DNA of 15,763 bases from Candidatus Thalassarchaeum betae (GCA_022448665.1 JAKUUO010000029.1:1-15763); one strand, 5' to 3'; positions 6,516 through 13,673 are shown, counted from the first letter of the stretch. Notes: generated by a model not told the origin, from the sequence alone. Made by a program: numbers and translations.

Positions 6516-7459
6516 TGTCTAAAGCAGCCCCTTGGAAGAAGGACCGAGTGTCCGAACTAGCCGAGATACTCAGCGGTGATGGCATAGTTGGCATCGTGGA
6601 CATCGGCGGGGTTCCTGCAAACAACATGCTCGACATGCGCAGTTCTCTGCGCGAGCAGATGACGATGACCATGGCGAAGAAGACTCTGATCAAGCTCGCT
6701 TGGGAGCAGGCTGGTCGTTCCGAGGAGGAGTTGGAGCAGTTGTTCGAGGGCGCTATCCAGCCTTGCGTAGTCCATTCCGATTCGCTGAATGCCTTCGAGC
6801 TGTTCGCCGAGTTGGAGAAGACGCGTCAGGGCCGTGCCGCCAAGGCAGGCGAGTTGGCCCCTATCGACATCGTCGTCGAGAGCGGTCCGACCGAATTCGG
6901 CCCGGGTCCCATCGTCGGCGAGTTCAACGCCGTCGGAATCCCGGCCAAAATAGACAGGGGCAAGGTCGCTATCCAGAAGACCATCACCGTTGTCAACGAA
7001 GGCGAGGTGATTACTGGCGACCTAGGAATCATGCTATCCAAGCTGGGAATTACACCAATCGAGATCGGGCTCATCCTGACCGGTGCGATAGAGGGCGGCT
7101 TCCTGTTCCCTGCCTCTTCACTCAGACTCGATACCGATGGATTCCGAAACGATGTGCTGACTGCGGCGTCCGGTGCCTTCAATCTGGCCTGTAACGCCCG
7201 CTGGTTCTCCACTGCCACCACACCCACCCTGCTGTCCAAGGCCAGTAGCGAGGCCATGGCAGTCGCCATCGAAGCGGGAGTCGTCAACGATGATACCGCA
7301 TCCATATTCATCGCACGCGCGAACGCGCATGCCATGGCCATCGCTGGCCAATTAGATTCCTCAGCGCTTGACAACGCTGACGCCGCCGCCTCCGATGCGG
7401 CTGACTCGGATAATGGTGCTGAAGCATCAGCCGAGAAGGAAGAGGGGGAAGAGGAGTAA
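6515..7459 (+). CDS. rplP0: Ribosomal stalk protein P0 (uL10), ending at a stop before its conserved tail
   Basis: P0 anchors the P1/L12 dimers to the 23S rRNA. The N-terminal rRNA-binding domain (WKKDRVSELAEIL, then MTMAKKTLIKLA), the archaeal insertion domain with FGPGPIVGEF, and the C-terminal helical spine for L12 dimers are all present (314 aa). The frame ends in an acidic run at TAA 7457-7459 with no GLGxLF-type tail. In the same frame directly after TAA, 7460-7495 encodes AGSDGLGYLFD and then TGA, which closely resembles the missing tail. This points to a nonsense change, a sequence error or readthrough. GGAGGTG (6500-6506) serves ATG 6515; a GTG at 6512 is the alternative. Confidence 0.93.
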   Translation: MSKAAPWKKDRVSELAEILSGDGIVGIVDIGGVPANNMLDMRSSLREQMTMTMAKKTLIKLAWEQAGRSEEELEQLFEGAIQPCVVHSDSLNAFELFAELEKTRQGRAAKAGELAPIDIVVESGPTEFGPGPIVGEFNAVGIPAKIDRGKVAIQKTITVVNEGEVITGDLGIMLSKLGITPIEIGLILTGAIEGGFLFPASSLRLDTDGFRNDVLTAASGAFNLACNARWFSTATTPTLLSKASSEAMAVAIEAGVVNDDTASIFIARANAHAMAIAGQLDSSALDNADAAASDAADSDNGAEASAEKEEGEEE

Positions 7460-7495
7460 GCGGGGTCCGATGGACTGGGCTATCTCTTCGATTGA
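7460..7495 (+). other. In-frame continuation of P0 after TAA, encoding the missing tail
   Basis: Reading on after the P0 stop without changing frame gives AGSDGLGYLFD followed by TGA. This has the acidic-Gly-Leu-Gly-x-Leu-Phe character of the factor-binding tail of archaeal and eukaryotic P proteins, and the L12 in this window ends in GFEGLGSLFG. One base change in the TAA (for example from GAA) would restore a full-length P0. Confidence 0.7.
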
Positions 7496-7514
7496 GAAAA
7501 AAAAGGTGAAATAA

Positions 7515-7829
7515 ATGGAATATGTATATGCTGCAATGCTACTGCACTCTGCTGAGAAAAACATTGACGAAGACGCTGTCAGCGCGGTCTTGACCGCTGC
7601 TGGAGTGGATGCTGATGGAGCCCGTGTGAAGGCTCTCGTCGCGTCCTTGGGCTCTGTCGACATTGGAGAGGCCATGGCTACCGCCGTGGCAGCTCCGGTG
7701 GCTTCGGCCGCCCCTGCCGCCGCTGGCGGCGGTGGTGCTGAGGCGGCTCCGGCTGAGGAAGCAGCCGCAGAGGAAGAACCCGAAGAAGAAGACGCGGGCT
7801 TTGAAGGCCTGGGCTCACTCTTCGGATGA
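7515..7829 (+). CDS. rpl12: Ribosomal stalk protein P1 / archaeal L12
   Basis: This acidic stalk protein is carried in several copies by P0 and recruits elongation factors. The N-terminal dimerisation domain (MEYVYAAMLLHSAEKNIDEDAV, shown here only by its ends as MEYVYAAML and AVSAVLTAAGVD) is followed by an Ala/Gly hinge at about 58-80. A Glu-rich run and the conserved tail EDAGFEGLGSLFG close it. The 104-residue length is typical. GGTGA (7505-7509) lies 5 nt before the ATG, within a 19-nt gap after the end of the P0 readthrough segment. Unlike P0 next door, it keeps its tail. Confidence 0.95.
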   Translation: MEYVYAAMLLHSAEKNIDEDAVSAVLTAAGVDADGARVKALVASLGSVDIGEAMATAVAAPVASAAPAAAGGGGAEAAPAEEAAAEEEPEEEDAGFEGLGSLFG

Positions 7830-7862
7830 TTCTGCAAAGGCACGATGTGACGCGAAGCCGCT

Positions 7863-8366
7863 ATGGGCGAGAGCCTAGACGACGAGTCGATGGCGTCTAG
7901 CCGGTTGCTTGAGATTCCTGTCAGCATCGCCCCTACCGATGCCGTCCGCGCTCTGCGTCTGCTCGGTGAGTCGCGCGGTTGGAGCATGCACCGCATCGAG
8001 GAGTCGCGGATGGTCCACAGATGGGCTATTGTGGCCCCCATATCGAGACAGGCGAGGGTGCTCGGTCTGGTTGTGGACGGTGGTGAGGCTGCGGGGCTCT
8101 CGATACGCTCCTGGTCATACACCCCCGGCTCAGCCGGCAGGCTCTCGACCGTCTCCTTCGAGATCCCCCGTCAATTAGAGGGTGAGAAATGGGGCTCTTT
8201 GTTGCGGGAATGGAGTGATTCGCTGCCTCGCTGCCCTTGGAAGTGGAGTTTCGGCGAGCGTTCGATGATCGGTTATTTCCTACCTGAGTTCCGTCGCTCC
8301 AGAGTACTTTTCCGGGGTGAGAGGGTCGATGTTGATGATTGGCGGGGCGACGAATCTGTTGCATGA
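7863..8366 (+). CDS. Hypothetical protein following the stalk operon
   Basis: I do not recognise this 167-residue protein. It looks soluble: no signal peptide or membrane segment is visible. It is rich in Arg and Trp, with WSMHRIEES near 40-48, a strand-like pattern through the middle (WAIVAP, ARVLGLVVDGG), WSYTP, and a Trp/Arg-rich C-terminal half (WKWSFGERSMIGYFLPEF). It starts 33 nt after rpl12 in the same direction with no visible promoter, so it is probably co-transcribed with the stalk genes. ATG 7863 has no clear Shine-Dalgarno site; ATG 7890 is an alternative. A role linked to ribosomes is suggested only by context. Confidence 0.7.
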   Translation: MGESLDDESMASSRLLEIPVSIAPTDAVRALRLLGESRGWSMHRIEESRMVHRWAIVAPISRQARVLGLVVDGGEAAGLSIRSWSYTPGSAGRLSTVSFEIPRQLEGEKWGSLLREWSDSLPRCPWKWSFGERSMIGYFLPEFRRSRVLFRGERVDVDDWRGDESVA

Positions 8367-8370
8367 CGGG

Positions 8371-8376
8371 TTTATC
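8371..8376 (+). promoter_or_regulatory. Putative TATA box of the lipoprotein gene (leaderless type)
   Basis: TTTATC lies 29 to 24 nt before the ATG at 8400, the distance expected for a leaderless transcript; no Shine-Dalgarno sequence precedes the ATG. The arrangement closely matches that of ftsZ in this window. Confidence 0.55.
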
Positions 8377-8399
8377 ATCCGTCCAGCCTTCTTGGCACC

Positions 8400-9524
8400 A
8401 TGAGGAGCAGAGCCGCTCTGATGACCCTGCTTCTGCTGTGCGGCTCGCTGGCCGGCTGCGCCGGCCCACCCGATGAGGACGAGGACGGCGTCACGGACGA
8501 GCTCGACCTATGCTCTCTGACCCCAATCGAGGAACTGGTGAACGACAGCGGTTGCTCGGCAAGTCAGAGAGATGGGGATGGGGATGGTATCTCAGATGCC
8601 GGTGACCTCTGCACGGAAACTCCTGCTGACGAGATTCCTAACGAGAGTGGGTGCAGTGCGACCGAGCGGGACGGTGATGGGGATGGTTTCGCGGACGCGG
8701 ACGACTCATGTCCCTCCACACCTGCTAACGAGACGGTTGCCAGTGACGGCTGCGCAGACTCCGAGGTCGATATGTCGATGCGTCCGTGGTGGTGCCACTC
8801 AATGGGTTCCGGTCACGGCGAAGGCCAAGAGCACGGCGACCACCTCGCCCCCGCCTATTACGGAATGACGAAGGGGATGCTGTCATGGCAGGACTGCATC
8901 GATGTCTCAGAGCAGTTCGGGGATGCTATCGAGTGGGCGATGCAGTGGCCCACAGTCGCCGACGCCGAAGCGGACGGGTTCCACATGGCTGTGGACTACG
9001 TCGAGGGGATGGGTACGCATCACGTCCGGCTCGGGGACTTCTCGATGGATGCCGACTTCGACCCTCTCGACCCAGAGTTCCCCGATACTAGGATGGATGG
9101 CGTCTTCGATTTCGAAAAACCGGAGTTCCTGATGTACGCCAGCAGCGCACAGGATGCAGAGTTAGTTGGATTCGCATGGTACGTGAAGACCGATTCCGAG
9201 AACCCACCGACGGGTTTCCCCGGTGACAACGACTGGTGGCACGTCCATCAAGTGCTGTGCTTCACGAACTCCAGCTTCCAGGTGGTCGGTGAGGACATCA
9301 GCGACGAGGAGTGCCATTCCAGGGATGGGACTAATGTGCATCTGGACGATTACTGGATGACCCACGCATGGATCATCGAGCCGTGGCTCACCCAATTCGA
9401 CGTCTTCACCAACCACCACCCGTGCCTGAAGGGAGAAGGAGCGGAGACTGACTTTGAGGACCCCTGCTGGGATGAATCGGTTAACGGAAGTGGTGATGAT
9501 GAGGGTAGTGAGCACAACCACTAG
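8400..9524 (+). CDS. Secreted lipoprotein with TSP3-like calcium-binding repeats and a His/Trp-rich domain
   Basis: A signal peptide with lipobox LAGC (Cys20) predicts a lipid-anchored surface protein. Residues 25-120 hold three tandem units of about 33 residues. Each begins with an Asp-rich loop (DEDEDGVTDELDLC, DGDGDGISDAGDLC, DGDGDGFADADDSC), as in thrombospondin type 3 repeats that bind Ca2+. Paired cysteines and a TP...SGC segment complete each unit. The remaining roughly 240 residues form a domain rich in His, Trp and Cys (WWCHSMG, GDNDWWHVHQVLC, MTHAWIIEPW, NHHPC), suggesting metal binding and disulfides. Similar His-rich segments exist in uncharacterised bacterial secreted proteins, from memory. 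The 374-residue gene is probably leaderless. Its function is unknown. Confidence 0.85.
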   Translation: MRSRAALMTLLLLCGSLAGCAGPPDEDEDGVTDELDLCSLTPIEELVNDSGCSASQRDGDGDGISDAGDLCTETPADEIPNESGCSATERDGDGDGFADADDSCPSTPANETVASDGCADSEVDMSMRPWWCHSMGSGHGEGQEHGDHLAPAYYGMTKGMLSWQDCIDVSEQFGDAIEWAMQWPTVADAEADGFHMAVDYVEGMGTHHVRLGDFSMDADFDPLDPEFPDTRMDGVFDFEKPEFLMYASSAQDAELVGFAWYVKTDSENPPTGFPGDNDWWHVHQVLCFTNSSFQVVGEDISDEECHSRDGTNVHLDDYWMTHAWIIEPWLTQFDVFTNHHPCLKGEGAETDFEDPCWDESVNGSGDDEGSEHNH

Positions 9525-9573
9525 TCTCAGTGAGTTCAGCGAACGGGTCCGCCAGAATCAGACGATGAGAGTG

Positions 9574-9580
9574 TTTGATA
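9574..9580 (+). promoter_or_regulatory. Putative TATA box of the exported-protein gene
   Basis: TTTGATA lies about 35 nt before the ATG at 9612, in the 87-nt spacer after the lipoprotein gene. It predicts a start of transcription a few bases ahead of the ATG. No strong Shine-Dalgarno site is visible. Confidence 0.35.
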
Positions 9581-9611
9581 GGGGGCGTGCTGACCGCGAT
9601 ACGGGACAGCA

Positions 9612-10286
9612 ATGGACTTCGAGGACCTAGTCAACACACCTCGCAAGATACGCATGCTGAGCATCAGCGTTGCTTTCCTGCTCGCTTTCCCCATCTACTT
9701 CCAGATAATGCCGTCACTGATCGACGACGAGATGATGGGTGGTGGGTCGTCTGGTCCGTCGGGCAAGTGGACCGTTGGTTTCGTCGAGACCCCAATAACC
9801 ATGCAAGAGTCCCAGGTCCTCGGTGATGGAGACACTCATGACACATTCTTCGATGTGATGACCGAGCTCGACATCGGCTACATCGAGCTGGATGTCGACT
9901 GCAACGACAACGACGACCCCGGACCCGGATTCACCGACAGCGTCGATGGGAGCAGCGACGTCAGTCAGGCAGAGGGGGAGTTCGAGGACCAAGAGGCGGG
10001 CGGTCCGTGCTCGGGAGGCGACTCCGGCTTCACGATGAGGTGGGACGTTACTCACAACTACACAGGCCAGAACATAACTGTCGAGGACATGAGCGAGGGA
10101 GAGCTCCGCTCGATGTGGAACGACGGTGGGTTCGGAGAGGGAACGTGGGCTGCAACCATCACTGCTGAGATCAGCACGGCTCCGATTATAGGTGGATTCG
10201 TTGATTCCGATGAAGAGTACGACATCACCTGGACGGCGATGACTTACGAGCTCGTGCTGGAGCCGGTCGTCGATGTCGAGACCTGA
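9612..10286 (+). CDS. Membrane-anchored exported acidic protein of unknown function
   Basis: I do not recognise this 224-residue protein. One hydrophobic segment near residues 15-33 (LSISVAFLLAFPIYFQIM) follows a short charged N-terminus, so it is probably a type II anchored protein with the rest outside the cell. The outer part is strongly acidic, with Asp/Asn-rich stretches (CNDNDDPGPG, DSVDGSSD), two cysteines that may pair (about 97 and 134), and strand-like segments near the end that suggest a beta-sandwich. It follows the lipoprotein gene with a possible promoter of its own. The stop directly abuts the stop of the convergent GTPase gene. Confidence 0.75.
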   Translation: MDFEDLVNTPRKIRMLSISVAFLLAFPIYFQIMPSLIDDEMMGGGSSGPSGKWTVGFVETPITMQESQVLGDGDTHDTFFDVMTELDIGYIELDVDCNDNDDPGPGFTDSVDGSSDVSQAEGEFEDQEAGGPCSGGDSGFTMRWDVTHNYTGQNITVEDMSEGELRSMWNDGGFGEGTWAATITAEISTAPIIGGFVDSDEEYDITWTAMTYELVLEPVVDVET

Positions 10287-11573
10287 TCACGTCTTGGCGT
10301 AGATGCTGATGACATCCCCGTTCTGGATTTCGTGCTCCGCTCCGATGACTCTCGAACTACGAGCGTCCACAGCGCGGATGAAGCCGTCCCCGAGATCGGT
10401 GTGGACGGCGTAGGCCAGTCCCTTGGCGGTCGTCCCCTCTGGCACAAGTAGAGCGTCGGGGAGCATGTTGCCCTCACCGTCCACCCAGTGGGTTTCGTCC
10501 TGAACGGGATAGGCTACTCTGCGGTTCAGTGTACCGAATACGACTTGAGAGAGCAGCCCGAAGAGGCCACCGCCCTCCCACGAGTCGAGTGACTCGGCTA
10601 TCGAGGAGAGGGCTTTCCTCTGTGCCTGCGAGAGCTTCCCCTCGCCCTCCGGGGTGATTTCGAACGTGGACCCCCCTGGACTGTGCTCGATCAGCCCTGC
10701 TTGCGAGGCCCTGCTCAGAGCCAGTTCGGCTTCGGCGCTTGTAGGCAGGAGGATGCCGCCTTCTCTGCTGATCAACTCCGACAGAGGGGTCCATGAGCCA
10801 GAGTGGGCCCTGTCCGCCTTGTTAGCGGCAATAGAAATTGGGAACAGTTCGGCTCGAATCGCCGATGCCATCGCAGTCAGTTCCGAATCGCCCCAGCTCC
10901 ACGGGACCCCAGCGTCGGGGTGCTTGGAGCGGACAGCATTGAAGCCGGCTGAGACATGTTGCTCAGTGGCTCCTATGCCGGTGAGCTGGTCGACGACGTA
11001 TTCCATCAAAGCACGATCGCCCTCGGACTGCACCTTTCTCGCACCACGCTTCCAGCCAGTGCTCAGGATGCCGACAATCCAAGCCTCCATCTCCTCAATC
11101 AGAAACCTGTGCTCCTCGATGGGGTCCGAGCCGCCACTTCCAACGGGATTACCTTCTATGTCGGTCGAACCGGAGACATCCACGACTTGGATCAGAGCGT
11201 CGCAGCGAGCCAAATCCGAGAGGAACTGATTGCCCCTGCCTTTACCCTCGTGTGCACCGGGAACCAGTCCCGCTACATCGACTAGAGTCACCGGGACGAG
11301 TCGGCGGTAAGCTTTGCAAGAACCCGAATTGGGAGTGCAGATACTGCCTTTTCGGGGGTCGTCATCCGAAGTCGGTTCCAGTCGCCCCGCCGTCTCCTTG
11401 CGTCTACGCAGCTCAGAGCATGCGCACGGAGAGAGTAGTGGCAGCCACGCCACTCCGACGTTAGGCTCGATGGTAGTGAACGGGTAGTTGGCGATGTCGA
11501 CGGGCGTCTCAGTCATGGCGGAGAACGTGGTCGACTTACCCACGTTCGGCTTGCCGACCAGTCCTATCCGCAT
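10287..11573 (-). CDS. ychF: YchF/OBG-like GTPase with TGS domain
   Basis: This translation-associated GTPase/ATPase belongs to the OBG family (COG0012 type), whose members associate with ribosomes. Seen: G1 GKPNVGKS at 7-14, TTIEPN at 33-38, G3 DVAG at 99-102 within the family block DVAGLVPGAHEGKGRGNQF, NKAD at 251-254, and a C-terminal TGS domain at about 355-428. The 428-residue length fits archaeal members. Four cysteines (50, 52, 79, 86) lie in the segment between switch I and G3. The start at 11573 is chosen because GGGGGATG lies about 4 nt upstream and it opens directly on MRIGLVGKPN; a longer frame to 11636 overlaps the upstream gene. It lies downstream of the multi-TM gene and may share its transcript. 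Confidence 0.93.
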   Translation of the reverse strand: MRIGLVGKPNVGKSTTFSAMTETPVDIANYPFTTIEPNVGVAWLPLLSPCACSELRRRKETAGRLEPTSDDDPRKGSICTPNSGSCKAYRRLVPVTLVDVAGLVPGAHEGKGRGNQFLSDLARCDALIQVVDVSGSTDIEGNPVGSGGSDPIEEHRFLIEEMEAWIVGILSTGWKRGARKVQSEGDRALMEYVVDQLTGIGATEQHVSAGFNAVRSKHPDAGVPWSWGDSELTAMASAIRAELFPISIAANKADRAHSGSWTPLSELISREGGILLPTSAEAELALSRASQAGLIEHSPGGSTFEITPEGEGKLSQAQRKALSSIAESLDSWEGGGLFGLLSQVVFGTLNRRVAYPVQDETHWVDGEGNMLPDALLVPEGTTAKGLAYAVHTDLGDGFIRAVDARSSRVIGAEHEIQNGDVISIYAKT

Positions 11574-11632
11574 GGCATCCCCCGCAAGTGAACCGGGGCA
11601 CTCGCTCTCAAGGTGACGGTCGGGGCGGCTGC

Positions 11633-13297
11633 TCACAGTTCTGTGGCGCTTCCGGCATCGTCGCTCTCTCCGACGGGTACCACCGTTGTATCCAGATTCG
11701 CCCCTCCGGCTAGGATTCTGCGCACGGAAGTGGGGGAGGCGAGCGAGTACGACTCCGGAGAGATGCTGCTTGAGGTATCCCTGACCGAGTCCACTCTGGC
11801 TCCACGAAACAGACCGCTGACAGCGTTGAGTGAATGCATCACTGCACCGACAGCGGTGCCGTAGAAGAGTACTGCGCCGACGACCCGAAGGTCACCTGAC
11901 AGCGAACTCGGATCCTCAACGGTAGCTTCTATCAGAGCCATGTCGATCATATCGGCCATCATGGTAACCGTCAGGCCGAGGAAGGCGCCCCCCGCCATCA
12001 TCCAGAAGGCCCAACGGGCGCGATTTCGAGACAGCAAATGCCTGCCAGTGACGGTAGGGAACAGATGCAGAGCAGCTCCGAGCGAGAGTGGTACCAAGAT
12101 CAACCAGATTCCCATCAGCATCAGAGTGCCAGCAAGCCCGGAGAACTCCGGTGTCGCTGCGAACGCGTCAGACTGGATGAACAGAGAACCGATGGCGAGC
12201 GGCAGCAGCATCGAGGCCCCTAGGTTCAGTTCAGCGGTGCCGGCTGAATCGGCGTTCTCGACGAAGGCGTCTCCTCCTCTCAGTGTGATGAGCACATTGG
12301 CTGCCAGAGCCATTATCGGTATTGTCGCGAGAGCCATCAGGAAGGCAGCGACCAAATTGTCCTCCGAAGTCACATGGAGTTCCCCGAAATTCAGCCCGAG
12401 CATATCTGCGGCCATCCTGCCGTCGACTTCACCCATCGGGTTGATGGTGGCTATTGAGCCGACTAGTACTGCGGCTGCGAGAGATTTGGACCACAATGGG
12501 TTACCAGTGGAGCTGGATGAGGCGTAGAGTGCTATTCCGGCTGCTGAGGCGAAGAAGAAAGTGCCACCAACCATGTGTCCGAGAAGCCATTGGCCGACAC
12601 CGGTCTCGATGGAGCCAGAGACGAATATCGCGGCCGTCGCTACCGGGTCCGCCAGCAGACCGAAGATGATCAGCCATCCCGGTATCGCGAGCGGGCCTTG
12701 GCGCTTGGAGACGGTCAGAAGTTGATTGGTTATGATGGCTAAGAACGCTACAACATGCATCACCGTACCCATGAAGATGATGTTGATACCCAGTACCTCA
12801 GAGTCGTGTGCCCCTATCACCAAGACCAGCACGGATATGGTCCAGAGGAAAGAGACTAGCGTTGCGTTCTTCTCGCTGGCGAGCTCTGTTCGGGCAAGCC
12901 GCGGTAGAATATGCAGACCGGCGCCAATCAGAAGCATCCCGATGCCACCGTAGAGGACTGCGTAGTTGCCTGCGTACAGGAGAGATCCAGATGTGGGGCT
13001 GTAGCCCCAGGCGGACAGGCTGTGCAGTGCCAATGGGTCATGCATCATCCAAAGTCCTTCGAAAGTCAGCGTGGAAGCGGCCAAAAGCCAGAGCAGCCCC
13101 TGCATGATCCAGGCCTTCGGGGCAGAGCCGGGTCTTCCCTCGACGAGGTCGATTCCCGGGCCCAGCGCCTTCTCGAGCATGAACATCCCCATGCTCTTGG
13201 CGACGTCGTTGAATATCGACAGCCCGTTCTGCATCAGGAAGTAAGTCAGTAGCATGAGGGCCCAGAAGACTGCCATTGATGTCAGAACGTCGTCCAT
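11633..13297 (-). CDS. Polytopic membrane protein resembling heme-copper oxidase subunit I, ligands mostly lost
   Basis: This 554-residue protein has about 12 hydrophobic segments and a soluble tail after about 500. Parts follow the subunit I pattern of cbb3/NorB-type oxidases. WLLGHMVGGTFFF at 237-249 resembles the WWYGHNAVGFF segment holding one copper histidine (H241 here). ALHLFPTVTGR at 409-419 resembles the ALYHLIPKVFGR segment. GIGMLLIGAGLHILPRL at 118-133 fits the second-third helix region. The other ligands seem absent: the His-His pair position reads INPMG, the HVH position reads GLAGTLM, and the low-spin heme histidine near 110 is missing. If homologous, it should not reduce oxygen. 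A two-TM protein gene lies just upstream, 9 nt away. The assignment is from pattern memory and is tentative. Confidence 0.6.
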   Translation of the reverse strand: MDDVLTSMAVFWALMLLTYFLMQNGLSIFNDVAKSMGMFMLEKALGPGIDLVEGRPGSAPKAWIMQGLLWLLAASTLTFEGLWMMHDPLALHSLSAWGYSPTSGSLLYAGNYAVLYGGIGMLLIGAGLHILPRLARTELASEKNATLVSFLWTISVLVLVIGAHDSEVLGINIIFMGTVMHVVAFLAIITNQLLTVSKRQGPLAIPGWLIIFGLLADPVATAAIFVSGSIETGVGQWLLGHMVGGTFFFASAAGIALYASSSSTGNPLWSKSLAAAVLVGSIATINPMGEVDGRMAADMLGLNFGELHVTSEDNLVAAFLMALATIPIMALAANVLITLRGGDAFVENADSAGTAELNLGASMLLPLAIGSLFIQSDAFAATPEFSGLAGTLMLMGIWLILVPLSLGAALHLFPTVTGRHLLSRNRARWAFWMMAGGAFLGLTVTMMADMIDMALIEATVEDPSSLSGDLRVVGAVLFYGTAVGAVMHSLNAVSGLFRGARVDSVRDTSSSISPESYSLASPTSVRRILAGGANLDTTVVPVGESDDAGSATEL

Positions 13298-13306
13298 GGC
13301 AATCCC

Positions 13307-13585
13307 TCACTCGCTGGTGGCCTCCGTCAGCATGGTGGCTATTATCGCGAACGCCCCCAGCATGACACCTAGGATGAAGAACCAGATTCCGGAGTCGAAA
13401 ACTCCCTCGAACACGGGTAGTATCTCCGAAATCACCGGCAATTCCCGTCCTGGATAGAGGATGCTGTGGAGGACCAGGAGCGATAGGGCTGTGACTAGCC
13501 CCAAGGCCAAGATGACCCAGGATGAGGCCGGTTCCTTCTCCCCTTGCAGGAACTCGCCTACCGCCTCAGAGTTGCCCTCAGACAT
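13307..13585 (-). CDS. Small protein with two transmembrane helices, partner of the oxidase-like protein
   Basis: This 92-residue protein has a polar N-terminus of about 20 residues and two hydrophobic segments (WVILALGLVTALSLLVLHSI near 23-42 and IWFFILGVMLGAFAIIATML near 67-86). I do not recognise a family. The start at 13585 (MSEGNSEAVG) is chosen because GAGGGA lies about 6 nt upstream; a longer frame to 13648 would begin inside the probable TATA box. The gene ends 9 nt before the large membrane protein gene, whose ribosome site GAGGGA overlaps this gene's end, so the two are probably co-translated and may form a complex. Confidence 0.75.
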   Translation of the reverse strand: MSEGNSEAVGEFLQGEKEPASSWVILALGLVTALSLLVLHSILYPGRELPVISEILPVFEGVFDSGIWFFILGVMLGAFAIIATMLTEATSE

Positions 13586-13640
13586 CTTGGTCCCTCGCCC
13601 GTGACCCAATGGGAATGATGCTACCACCGGAGATTGCGCC

Positions 13641-13646
13641 TTAAGC
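13641..13646 (-). promoter_or_regulatory. Putative TATA box of the two-TM / oxidase-like / ychF unit
   Basis: On the minus strand the sequence reads TGCTTAAGG, similar to the GTGCTTAAATGG ahead of secE. It lies about 56 nt before the ATG at 13585, leaving a leader of about 30 nt that holds the GAGGGA ribosome site. Confidence 0.4.
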
Positions 13647-13651
13647 ATTGG

Positions 13652-13672
13652 GCGAGGGACTCCGTCCCTCGC
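13652..13672 (-). terminator. Hairpin after the RaSEA gene
   Basis: A perfect 9-bp stem GCGAGGGAC/GTCCCTCGC with a 3-nt loop begins one or two bases past the RaSEA stop on the minus strand. It sits between that gene and the promoter of the two-TM gene. No T-run follows, so a terminator role is inferred. Confidence 0.5.
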
Positions 13673-13673
13673 G

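Noticed and set aside
8478..8760. Repeated DNA inside the lipoprotein gene as a possible CRISPR or satellite array
   Set aside because: The repeats keep reading frame and period as protein units (Asp-rich loops); the DNA copies are diverged and there are no spacers.
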